Notes under the pieces: model-generated | What the model saw: the letters and a program-made list of their open reading frames with translations, nothing else | Told to the model about the DNA's origin: nothing | Database searches by the model: none | Translations under genes and position numbers: made by a program | Shown here: positions 7,169 to 14,300 of the stretch, piece after piece | Position numbering within the stretch: the stretch's first letter is position 1 | Layout of the letters: the number at the start of each line of letters is the position of its first letter | Source: an uncultured Prevotella sp. | Lineage (GTDB): Bacteria > Bacteroidota > Bacteroidia > Bacteroidales > Bacteroidaceae | Assembly: GCA_900540885.1 (NCBI GenBank) | Contig: UQHJ01000045.1 | Location: forward strand, 1 to 20,209 | Reading direction: 5' to 3' | DNA: 20,209 bases

Positions 7169-7576
7169 ATGCGAAAGATAGACGAGATTATTATCCATTG
7201 TTCGGCTACGGCTGAAGGACGCAACTTTACGGTGGAGGACGTACGACGGTGGCACAAGGCACGCGGATTTGTCGATGTGGGGTATCATTACTTGGTTTAC
7301 TTAGACGGTTCGGTGCATGTGGGGCGGCCCCTCGCACAGGTGGGTGCTCACTGCTTGGGACACAACGCGCATAGTATCGGCGTGTGCTACATCGGGGGCT
7401 TGGCTCGTGATGGTAAAACACCGAAGGATACGCGCACGGGGTCACAAAAGTTGGCACTGGAGGCTTTAGTACAATTATTACAACTTAACTATCCTGGCGC
7501 TACTGTGCATGGACACAAAGAATTTGCTAATAAGGCTTGTCCGTGCTTTGATGTGGAACAGGAGTACAAAGAATGA
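7169..7576 (+). CDS. N-acetylmuramoyl-L-alanine amidase (Amidase_2, T7-lysozyme type)
   Basis: A 135-residue single-domain amidase. Zinc ligands are visible: H10 in IIIHCSAT, H114 (with H116) in VHGHKE, and a cysteine in ACPCFDV (C124 most likely). The GYHYLVYLDGSVHVGRP and HSIGVCYIGG stretches are typical of the family. It cleaves the amide bond between muramic acid and the stem peptide. There is no signal peptide or wall-binding domain, so it needs help to reach the periplasm; the holin-like protein just upstream is the obvious candidate. Its last codons and stop overlap the start of tail repeat T3. Such amidases are widespread in Bacteroidales outside complete prophages. Confidence 0.92.
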   Translation: MRKIDEIIIHCSATAEGRNFTVEDVRRWHKARGFVDVGYHYLVYLDGSVHVGRPLAQVGAHCLGHNAHSIGVCYIGGLARDGKTPKDTRTGSQKLALEALVQLLQLNYPGATVHGHKEFANKACPCFDVEQEYKE

Positions 7577-7628
7577 TCGCTGTTGGTTGCGCAAATTATT
7601 CAATCAGTTCATTCTTACATTTATATCT
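7571..7628. repeat. Tail repeat T3 after the amidase gene
   Basis: GAATGATCGC, then TTGCGCAAATTATTCAATCA and CATT at 7610 and 7618, aligns clearly with T2 (GAATGGTCGC, then TTGCGCGATTTATTCAATCA). It starts inside the amidase stop region. T1, T2 and T3 thus follow three consecutive genes. Confidence 0.6.
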
Positions 7629-7652
7629 AACCTATTAAAAATTTAAATTACC

Positions 7653-8039
7653 ATGTTACATTACAAGATTCGTTCTATTAAGAACGTAACTGATCAGAAA
7701 GTGAAGTATTATCCCGCCATCGCTAACGTGCGCGTGATGAAGTTTAAGGACATCGTAAGTCGTATTGTGGAACGTACGCACTTGACCTCGCCTGACGTGT
7801 CAGGTGGCGCACAAGCGCTGTCGAATGCATTGGTGAACTACTTGCGTCATGGTAGACGCGTGAAGTTGGGCGACTTGGGTACGTTTTATCTCGGTCTGCG
7901 CGCCGTTGGCGGTGAAGCAGAAAAGGATAGCGTAACGGCTAAGCACATTAAAAACGTGCGCTGCCGCTACTTGGCTTCGAACGAGATGAAAAAGGCTCTG
8001 GAAACGTCACTCGTTAGCTTTAAGAAACGCGAGGGGTAA
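7653..8039 (+). CDS. HU/IHF-like DNA-binding protein, second copy
   Basis: A 128-residue divergent HU-like protein. The core VKLGDLGTFYLGL (about residues 70-82) matches DNLGSFRPTL of the first copy, and the protein is basic, ending SFKKREG. It starts 76 bases after the amidase stop, with T3 between. Having HU-like genes on both sides of a membrane protein/amidase pair suggests a duplicated or composite cluster. Function as DNA binder is from the family; a specific role in controlling the cluster is only a possibility. No separate promoter is evident, and the giant inverted repeat C follows directly. Confidence 0.85.
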   Translation: MLHYKIRSIKNVTDQKVKYYPAIANVRVMKFKDIVSRIVERTHLTSPDVSGGAQALSNALVNYLRHGRRVKLGDLGTFYLGLRAVGGEAEKDSVTAKHIKNVRCRYLASNEMKKALETSLVSFKKREG

Positions 8040-8041
8040 CG

Positions 8042-8260
8042 TTAAGGCGCGCTTCGCGCTTGGTTTTTAAACATTAATTTCATTAATCTTTCCATTAATC
8101 TTTTCGTTAATTTTTTCGTTAATCTTTTCATTAATCTTGTTCTATAGTCTGCCATTGAACAATTTCTCTTCTTATGTCTTTAACGAAAAGATTAACGAAA
8201 AGATTAATGGAAAGATTAATGAAATTAATGTTTAAAAACCAAGCGCAAAGCGCGCCTTAA
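8042..8260. repeat. Giant phased inverted-repeat element C (81-base arms)
   Basis: Arms 8042-8122 and 8180-8260 are inverted copies at 79 of 81 positions, with a 57-base middle. Each arm starts with a GCGC cap hairpin (GCGCGCTTCGCGC on the left), then GGTTTTTAAAC, then (A/G)TTAAT words at 8073, 8082, 8094, 8106 and 8118, with a sixth at 8130 in the middle: mostly an exact 12-base step. It starts 3 bases after the HU stop and ends about 60 bases before the metG -33 box. It may act as a terminator, but it is far larger than one needs to be. The remaining spacer 8261-8320 contains TTCATTCATCATTTCG and no gene. Confidence 0.9.
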
Positions 8261-8323
8261 TGTTCATTCATCATTTCGTTCATGCCAATTCGTGTTTTTC
8301 TTTTTCATTAATGTAGGGTGTTT

Positions 8324-8355
8324 TTTGGCGTTAGGGCCGAAAATGGTTAATTTTG
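8324..8355 (+). promoter_or_regulatory. metG promoter
   Basis: TTTG at 8324-8327, a 20-base spacer and TAATTTTG at 8348-8355 match the Bacteroidetes consensus. The leader before ATG 8379 would be under 20 bases. Confidence 0.75.
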
Positions 8356-8378
8356 CATACAAATAAACATCATCATCC

Positions 8379-10421
8379 ATGACAGAGAAAAAATTTAACC
8401 GTACGCTTGTCACTGCCGCATTGCCTTATGCCAATGGCGGAGTACACATCGGTCACTTAGCTGGCGTCTACGTACCAGCAGATATATACGTGCGTTACCT
8501 CCGACTCAAGAAGCGCGAAGTGCTTTTCATCTGCGGTTCGGACGAACATGGTGTGCCCGTCACCATTCGTGCACGTAAGGAAGGTTGCACCCCCCAAGAA
8601 GTGGTGGACCGTTACAACAAGATTATTCGCGAATCGTTCGAAGGCTTTGGTATTTCGTTCGACTTCTTTGGCCGCACCACTTCAGAGGTACATAAGAAGA
8701 CCGCTTCAGACTTCTTCCGCACACTTTACGATAAGGGAGAGTTTGTAGAACAAGAGAGCGAACAATATTACGACGAAGAGGCACACACCTTCTTGGCCGA
8801 CCGCTACATCACGGGCGAATGTCCGCACTGCCACGCAGAAGGTGCCTATGGCGACCAGTGTGAGAAATGTGGTACAGCCCTTTCTCCTACCGAATTGATC
8901 AATCCCCGTTCGACCGTGAGCGGTTCAAAACCCGTGTTGCGTAAGACGAAACACTGGTATCTGCCCCTCGATAAGCATCAGCAGTGGCTCGAACCGTGGA
9001 TAACGAAGGAACATACTGAATGGCGCACCAACGTTATGGGACAGTGCAAGAGTTGGTTTGACATGGGACTCAAGCCCCGTGCCGTGAGCCGCGACTTGGA
9101 GTGGGGTATTCCCGTTCCTGTAGAGGGTGCTGATGGTAAGGTGCTCTACGTATGGTTCGACGCACCGATTGGCTACATTAGCAACACGAAGGAATTGCTT
9201 CCCAATGATTGGGAGAAGTGGTGGAAGAGCGACGACACACGTTTGATCCACTTCATCGGTAAAGATAATATCGTGTTCCACTGCATCGTATTCCCCGCTA
9301 TGTTGAAGGCTGAAGGTTCATATATTCTGCCTGACAACGTGCCAGCGAATGAGTTCCTCAACTTAGAGGACGATAAAATTAGTACTTCACGTAACTGGGC
9401 TGTATGGTTGGACGAATACTTGCGCGACCTTCCTGGTAAGCAAGACGTATTGCGCTACGTGCTTACAGCCAATGCACCCGAAACGAAGGACAATAACTTT
9501 ACGTGGAAAGACTTCCAAGCTCGTAATAACAATGAGTTGGTGGCCGTATATGGCAACTTTGTCAATCGTGCTCTCCAGCTTACAAAGAAGTATTACGACG
9601 GTGTGGTACCTTCCGCAGGTGAGTTGACAGACTATGATCGCCAGACGATAGCTGAGTTTAAGGACGTAAAGGCAGAGGTAGAACGCTTGATCGAAAACTT
9701 CCGCTTCCGCGATGCACAGAAGGAGGCTATGAACTTGGCACGTATCGGTAATAAGTACTTGGCAGACTCAGAGCCTTGGAAGGTAATCAAGACTGACCCT
9801 GAACGTGTGAAGACGGTCTTAAACCTCTCTTTGCAGTTGGTAGCCAACTTGGCCATTGCTTTCGAGCCGTTCTTGCCCTTCTCAAGTCAGAAGTTGCGCA
9901 TGATGCTCAACATGGACGAAGTAGAGTGGGACCGCTTAGGTGCTACCGACCTCTTACCCGAAGGCCACGTATTGGGTGCGCCAGCATTGCTCTTTGAGAA
10001 GATAGAAGACAGTGTGGTAGAGGCACAAGTACAAAAGCTCCTTGATACGAAGAAGGCTAACGAGGCTGCTAACTTTAAGGCCGCTCCTGTGAAGGAAACC
10101 ATTCCTTTCGAGCAGTTTGAGGGTCTCGACATTCGTGTAGGCAAGGTCATTGAGTGTGAGAAGGTGAAGAAGAGTAAGAAGCTCTTGAAGTTCCTCATTG
10201 CCGACGGTGCTGAAAATCGTACTATCGTATCGGGCATCGCTCAGTACTACGATCCTGAACAACTCATCGGTAAGCAGGTGTGCTACATTGCCAACCTCGC
10301 TCCGCGTACGATTAATGGCATTGAGAGTCAGGGTATGATACTCTCTGCTGTCAACTTCGACGACTCGCTCTCAGTCGTTACCGTTGATCGTGAAGTAGCG
10401 AACGGTAGCCAAGTAGGATAA
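8379..10421 (+). CDS. metG: Methionyl-tRNA synthetase
   Basis: A 680-residue class I aminoacyl-tRNA synthetase that charges tRNA-Met for initiation and elongation. The HIGH motif is HIGH at residues 23-26 and the KMSKS loop is the variant KISTS at 333-337. A zinc knuckle has C148, C151, C161 and C164. A C-terminal tRNA-binding (EMAP/OB-fold) domain occupies about residues 577-680 (FEQFEGLDIRVGKV), which supports dimerisation in bacterial enzymes of this length. All expected parts are present and the length is normal for Bacteroidales. It has its own promoter at 8324-8355 and a terminator at 10439-10480. Confidence 0.98.
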   Translation: MTEKKFNRTLVTAALPYANGGVHIGHLAGVYVPADIYVRYLRLKKREVLFICGSDEHGVPVTIRARKEGCTPQEVVDRYNKIIRESFEGFGISFDFFGRTTSEVHKKTASDFFRTLYDKGEFVEQESEQYYDEEAHTFLADRYITGECPHCHAEGAYGDQCEKCGTALSPTELINPRSTVSGSKPVLRKTKHWYLPLDKHQQWLEPWITKEHTEWRTNVMGQCKSWFDMGLKPRAVSRDLEWGIPVPVEGADGKVLYVWFDAPIGYISNTKELLPNDWEKWWKSDDTRLIHFIGKDNIVFHCIVFPAMLKAEGSYILPDNVPANEFLNLEDDKISTSRNWAVWLDEYLRDLPGKQDVLRYVLTANAPETKDNNFTWKDFQARNNNELVAVYGNFVNRALQLTKKYYDGVVPSAGELTDYDRQTIAEFKDVKAEVERLIENFRFRDAQKEAMNLARIGNKYLADSEPWKVIKTDPERVKTVLNLSLQLVANLAIAFEPFLPFSSQKLRMMLNMDEVEWDRLGATDLLPEGHVLGAPALLFEKIEDSVVEAQVQKLLDTKKANEAANFKAAPVKETIPFEQFEGLDIRVGKVIECEKVKKSKKLLKFLIADGAENRTIVSGIAQYYDPEQLIGKQVCYIANLAPRTINGIESQGMILSAVNFDDSLSVVTVDREVANGSQVG

Positions 10422-10438
10422 GATACTAAAATAATAAG

Positions 10439-10480
10439 AAGCGCGCTCTAACTTGTAAGGTGTTAGAGCGCGCTTTGTTT
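10439..10480. terminator. Bidirectional intrinsic terminator between metG and the SIMPL gene
   Basis: A perfect 14-base-pair stem (10439-10452 with 10462-10475) rich in GC is followed by TTTGTTTTG on the + strand. On the - strand it runs into CTTCTTATTATTTTAG. The flanking genes are convergent, so it can serve both. Confidence 0.85.
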
Positions 10481-10494
10481 TGAATACGAATGAT

Positions 10495-10552
10495 CATGAA
10501 TTATCCATGAATCTTTTTTTCATGAATCTTTTTTCGTTAATGTTCATTCATG
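10495..10552. repeat. CATGAAT repeat cluster D
   Basis: CATGAAT occurs at 10495, 10506 and 10521, followed by CGTTAAT at 10535, with runs of T between. The step is 11-15 bases, less regular than in elements B and C. It ends just before the SIMPL stop codon. It looks like a one-sided relative of the phased elements. Confidence 0.55.
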
Positions 10553-10558
10553 TCAGAC

Positions 10559-11266
10559 TTAGTTCTCCAAGAAATAGTCAATAGAGGTTACTACGCGTAC
10601 GTTTTTAATATAAGGAGTGTATTGGTCGCGGTCGTCGATAGAGAACAATCCCTGCGAAGCACTCTTAATCTTGCCCATTTTACTTTCAGAGTCGTTGGCA
10701 AACTTAACCGCAGCCTCGCGTGCATTCTTAGTAGCTTCTTCGATCATCTGTGGCTTAATCTTGTTGAGACTCGTAAATTCATACTTCACCTGCGTATCAT
10801 AATCGCCAGCCGAAATGGCAATGCCTTGTTTCAGCAGTTCTCCCATACGCGGCATTAAGGAGCGTACTTGGTCAACTTGATTGCTTGATACGGTCAGTAC
10901 GATCGTTACATTATAACGGTCGCGCGTAGCATTGTCTGACGAAGAATAGCGTTCAGCCTTAAGGTCGACAATCTGGGGCGCACCTACACTAATATCAGTG
11001 CGCTTCACTCCATTTTGAGTCAGGAAAGCCTCAATGCGTGGCGTCACTGCGTTAAGGTTGGCATAGATAGCTTGCAGGTCGTTGCCAGTAGTCTTGTAGG
11101 TGATAGGCCAAATGACATGGTCGGCCTTTACTTCACGCTCTGCCAGTCCGCGCACACTCACTACACGGTCTTTGCTGGCGAAGGCCGAAAGTCCTAAGTA
11201 GATGAAAAAACCTAAGACGAGCATGCCAATAGCCATGATAATGGCCTCTATGCGATAGTTCTTCAT
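10559..11266 (-). CDS. SIMPL-domain (DUF541) membrane-anchored protein
   Basis: A 235-residue protein with an N-terminal hydrophobic helix at about residues 8-29 (signal anchor or uncleaved signal) followed by a SIMPL domain, beginning VVSVRGLAEREVKADHVIWPI and including the conserved repeat-like segments around LTQNGVKRTDISV and YNVTIVLTV. The domain should face the periplasm. SIMPL proteins are widespread, and oxidative stress and signalling links have been reported for some members, but no biochemical activity is secure. It is convergent with metG and divergent from the TonB receptor, with its own promoter at 11317-11349. Confidence 0.88.
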   Translation of the reverse strand: MKNYRIEAIIMAIGMLVLGFFIYLGLSAFASKDRVVSVRGLAEREVKADHVIWPITYKTTGNDLQAIYANLNAVTPRIEAFLTQNGVKRTDISVGAPQIVDLKAERYSSSDNATRDRYNVTIVLTVSSNQVDQVRSLMPRMGELLKQGIAISAGDYDTQVKYEFTSLNKIKPQMIEEATKNAREAAVKFANDSESKMGKIKSASQGLFSIDDRDQYTPYIKNVRVVTSIDYFLEN

Positions 11267-11316
11267 AATCGTTGTCTGTTTTAGATTGTTAATAAGATGT
11301 GGAAAGGTTATGGCTG

Positions 11317-11349
11317 CAAATATAAGGCGGTAGGATAAACCAATGCCAA
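11317..11349 (-). promoter_or_regulatory. Promoter for the SIMPL gene
   Basis: On the - strand TATATTTG (11317-11324) matches TAnnTTTG. TTGG at 11346-11349 stands in for the -33 TTTG with a 21-base spacer. The box is 51 bases upstream of the start codon. Confidence 0.6.
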
Positions 11350-11378
11350 TTTTGGGATTTAAAAATGCTTAATTGCGT

Positions 11379-11427
11379 CCTCTCCCCTTTAGTTTCCTTC
11401 CCGACCAAGGAGGGGGGGAAGGGAGAG
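11379..11427. repeat. Degenerate copy of the CCTCTCCCC/GGGGAGAGG hairpin repeat
   Basis: CCTCTCCCC, then CCCGACC, then a G-rich run ending GGGAGAG aligns with the repeat at 18631-18669, including the CCCGACC turn, with several differences. Outer arms CTCTCCC/GGGAGAG pair. It lies between divergent genes, where a terminator is not expected. The rest of 11430-11550 shows no gene. Confidence 0.65.
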
Positions 11428-11550
11428 ATAGTAGTTTGTTTATCCTTCAGATTTGCTTTGTATAGGATGAGATTATTATCTTGTTTTGCTATATACGCCA
11501 TGCAAAACAGTTGGTAATATGTTGAGAGATGTAATAACGTTGTATTTTGT

Positions 11551-11562
11551 AACATTAATGTT
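11551..11562. promoter_or_regulatory. Palindrome AACATTAATGTT upstream of the TonB receptor promoter
   Basis: A perfect 12-base palindrome 38 bases upstream of the -33 region. The position suits an activator or repressor site for the sugar locus. It could also be a stray ATTAAT word. Confidence 0.35.
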
Positions 11563-11600
11563 GCAATGTATCAAAATTACAAGTAAATGCAACATTTGTG

Positions 11601-11632
11601 CTTGACAAAAGTGTTGGCTATCAGTAGTTTTG
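11601..11632 (+). promoter_or_regulatory. Promoter of the sugar-utilisation locus
   Basis: TAGTTTTG at 11625-11632 matches the -7 consensus, and CTTG at 11601-11604 sits at the right distance (20 bases) as a weak -33 box. The leader to ATG 11801 is about 160 bases and includes a small hairpin, ACACC/GGTGT, near 11641-11656. Confidence 0.65.
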
Positions 11633-11800
11633 CAGCACAAACACCACATGAGGTGTAACATTTGATGCACGTCACATTTGTTATCATACGCGGCAAAGAG
11701 GCACAAACGAGTCCTCACGACGGGTTATAAATGTACACGCCATGTGGTAGTTAACGAAACTCATCTTTTTTACACCGATCTACAAAAAACAACAGTTACC

Positions 11801-14143
11801 ATGACTTACCAAAAGAGACAATTGCAACGCGCAGTCTTGCTGACCTTTATGGCTGCTATAAGCGCGGGAGCAATGGCACAAGGAAAAGTTACAGCTGCTG
11901 ACAGTACAGCCACAGAGAATGCTGCCAAAGAAGAGGGCAATCGCAACGTGATGCTCAACGCAGCGTCAGCAAATGGGCCTCGCGAGATTTCAATCGGGTT
12001 GCCAGGCGGCGATGTCAATGTGCTTGAAAACGGAATCCCCGTTGTATTTAACTCCAACCCTCACAACGTAAATACCCACTGGAGAGGTGATGGGTCGTTG
12101 GCTCACACAGGACTCTTAAAGATATCAGAGACGGCCATTACGACGGGCAACATAGGTTACGCTGTCAATTCGTTCGACCAATTAGGCACGGACAAGACAA
12201 AATTCTTCAACGGCACGCTGAATTATAACACCAACCACTTTGGCAAACAACAGTTCGACCTCAATCTCAATGGTGCCATTGGTAAGGGGTGGTTCTATTC
12301 AGGCAGCGTTTATCAGAACTTCGACCCAGGTTCGTTTAAGTTGCGCTTTGCACAGTACCAAGACCGCACGGAGATCTATAAATTTGCGTTGACAAAGCTC
12401 TATAACGAAGGTCGCGGCCGCTTGTCAGCCATTTATCATTACTCCAACTCTCACTGGCTATCGAACGCCACGACGGGAGCGCCCTTTATCTATAATGGTG
12501 ATGGGTCAGTAAAGGAAATACCCGGTTTCAGCCTTGGCACCAGTTCTTACCTGCCCAACGTTTCGACCATTCCTTATATGGACATGCGCACGGGTGAGGT
12601 AAAGACTACTTCACTCTACGATGCCACAGCCAGCCGAGGCAATCAGTTTACACTACAGAACAACTATCGTTGGGACAATGGATTGGAGTGGGACGTGCGC
12701 TTTAAGTACGACCACGCACAAGGCTCGTATCTCTACCAAACTCCTATGTCGCTGAGCGAAGTGACCATGGCCGATGGTTATTATACGAAAGGCGCAGACG
12801 GAACACTTACCCCCTACGCAGGCCATTTGCAGAGCCGCATGTCGTGCTTCAACCGTGGCAAGATAGATGAAACGTTCCTCACCTCTGAGCTTAAACGTAA
12901 ATATGACAACATGACGTGGCGCGTGGGTTTGAACCAATGGCATTACCACAACGACTACGCTTCGTGTACGACGATGTACGACCACACAGTAGAGGCGATG
13001 CCCGACATGCTTTATCACCCCGCAGCCTTGGCTGAGAAGAATTATTATGGCACTTCGGCCTATTATAACTTTAACCAGAATGCGTCGGAGTATTATAAAG
13101 GTGATGAGAACAAATTGGCTATCTTTGCCACACACGATTGGGACATCACGCCAAAGTTCAACCTCTATTACGGTGTACGCTTAGAGTGGCAACGCTCAAA
13201 GGGCGAGAATGCTGCCGTGCGCAATGCGGAGGGTAAGTATGTAGGGCGTTTTGCCAACTATCACTTAGGCGCTACGGCCGCTGACGGCACAGTGATTGCC
13301 CCAGTTGATTATGCTTACAATTGGCTCAACACGGTTTACACTGCTGCCTTGACTTATAAAGTGACGAAGCAGTTTGGCTTTACGGGCGACTTTACTTATA
13401 ACACGCAACGCCCGGCCATGAACTCGTTTGCGCCCGCCGAAATGCCGAATGTAGGTAAGATAGCAATTCCCTTAGGCCGTGCAGGTATCTACTACAACAA
13501 TGATTGGTTGAGTCTTACCTCACTCTTCTCATACATTGCGAAGTCGAATAACAACTCTACGCTCAACCTCATCAACCCGAACAATGCGTCTGACATCAAG
13601 GCCTCGGCTTTGACTTACGATATTAAGACGTTGGGTTGGACCACTGATGCCGTAGTGAAACCATTCCGCGGCTTTGAGTTCCACTTCTTGTTCACTTATC
13701 AAAAGCCGACTTATAAGAAGTACGAGACGAGTGTAACCTTCTCTGACGGCATGGTGAGCGGCATTAATGCTACAGGCAATATCGTTACGGAGATACCGAA
13801 GGTGTTAGTAGAACTTGATCCTTCGTACACCTTCCTCAAGAATGATGCCTTGCGTATTTGGGCTTCGTTCCGCTACTTCTCTAAGACGTATGCCAACATT
13901 AAGAATGCTTACTACTTCAGTGGCCGTTGGGAGACATTTGGCGGTGTAGATTGGAAAGTAAACCGCCACGTGCAGTTGGGCTGCACCGTTATCAACTTCT
14001 TAAACCAAACGGGCGCGAAAGGCTCTATCGCTGGTGCAGAGTTGGTAGACAAGGATCAAGCCGCACAGTATAACGGTGCATGGATGGCAGGCTCGTATAT
14101 TCGTCCATTTACCGTGGAATTTTCAGCAAAAATTAATTTCTGA
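11801..14143 (+). CDS. TonB-dependent outer-membrane receptor (short plug, no SusD partner)
   Basis: A 780-residue outer-membrane protein. ATG 11801 is chosen because it begins a good signal peptide (QRAVLLTFMAAISAGAMA, cut near A25-Q26); a longer in-frame reading from 11678 uses TTG and covers leader sequence. A short plug-like region (about 45-135) contains REISIGLPGGDVNVLENGIPVV, written here only as the GLPGGDVNVLENGIP core, and is followed by a long beta-barrel with alternating aromatic strands ending in the aromatic C terminus FTVEFSAKINF. The N-terminal carboxypeptidase-like domain of SusC proteins is absent, and no SusD gene follows. With GH32, MFS and fructokinase genes downstream, the likely cargo is sucrose or short fructans (inference). 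Confidence 0.82.
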   Translation: MTYQKRQLQRAVLLTFMAAISAGAMAQGKVTAADSTATENAAKEEGNRNVMLNAASANGPREISIGLPGGDVNVLENGIPVVFNSNPHNVNTHWRGDGSLAHTGLLKISETAITTGNIGYAVNSFDQLGTDKTKFFNGTLNYNTNHFGKQQFDLNLNGAIGKGWFYSGSVYQNFDPGSFKLRFAQYQDRTEIYKFALTKLYNEGRGRLSAIYHYSNSHWLSNATTGAPFIYNGDGSVKEIPGFSLGTSSYLPNVSTIPYMDMRTGEVKTTSLYDATASRGNQFTLQNNYRWDNGLEWDVRFKYDHAQGSYLYQTPMSLSEVTMADGYYTKGADGTLTPYAGHLQSRMSCFNRGKIDETFLTSELKRKYDNMTWRVGLNQWHYHNDYASCTTMYDHTVEAMPDMLYHPAALAEKNYYGTSAYYNFNQNASEYYKGDENKLAIFATHDWDITPKFNLYYGVRLEWQRSKGENAAVRNAEGKYVGRFANYHLGATAADGTVIAPVDYAYNWLNTVYTAALTYKVTKQFGFTGDFTYNTQRPAMNSFAPAEMPNVGKIAIPLGRAGIYYNNDWLSLTSLFSYIAKSNNNSTLNLINPNNASDIKASALTYDIKTLGWTTDAVVKPFRGFEFHFLFTYQKPTYKKYETSVTFSDGMVSGINATGNIVTEIPKVLVELDPSYTFLKNDALRIWASFRYFSKTYANIKNAYYFSGRWETFGGVDWKVNRHVQLGCTVINFLNQTGAKGSIAGAELVDKDQAAQYNGAWMAGSYIRPFTVEFSAKINF

Positions 14144-14165
14144 TTCAGTGGACGAGTTTTTTGGG

Positions 14166-14286
14166 GTTAACAAGTTGACGGGTTAACGAGTAAGTTATCA
14201 TTTACTTATCAACTAAAAAAACAAACTTACCTGTTAACTTGTCAACTCGTTAACTCGTTAACTTGTCAACTAAAAACTTTGTCAAC
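14166..14286. repeat. Phased GTTAAC/GTCAAC element E (8-base period)
   Basis: Left cluster: words at 14166, 14174, 14182 and a variant at 14190. Right cluster: words at 14233, 14241, 14249, 14257, 14265 and 14281, all in 8-base register. Arms 14166-14196 and 14224-14254 pair at 26 of 31 positions; every mismatch is in the two-base spacers while the hexamers are kept. It fills the spacer between the TonB receptor and GH32 genes. Confidence 0.85.
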
Positions 14287-14300
14287 AAAAAAATAAAACC

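Noticed and set aside
5931..7628. T1-T3 as integron attC-like sites
   Set aside because: No integrase or attI is visible, the tails are only partly conserved, and they share the octamer phasing of other non-cassette spacers in the window.
6414..8039. Edge of a prophage
   Set aside because: Apart from the holin-like and amidase genes there are no integrase, terminase, capsid or tail genes, and metG follows directly.
8042..8260. CRISPR array
   Set aside because: The repeated words are 6-7 bases with a 12-base step and two opposed clusters; there are no 20-40 base spacers and no cas genes.
10550..10858. A + strand gene opposite the SIMPL gene
   Set aside because: The translation shows no domain pattern, and the - strand frame gives a full SIMPL protein with promoter and terminator.
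11289..11718. Short - strand ORFs in the spacer between the SIMPL and TonB receptor genes
   Set aside because: They cross the degenerate C/G-rich repeat and both promoters, and their translations show no recognisable domain.
11678..11800. N-terminal extension of the TonB receptor by 41 residues from a TTG codon
   Set aside because: The extension is basic and unlike a signal peptide, while ATG 11801 begins a clean signal peptide. The segment reads as leader downstream of the promoter at 11601-11632.
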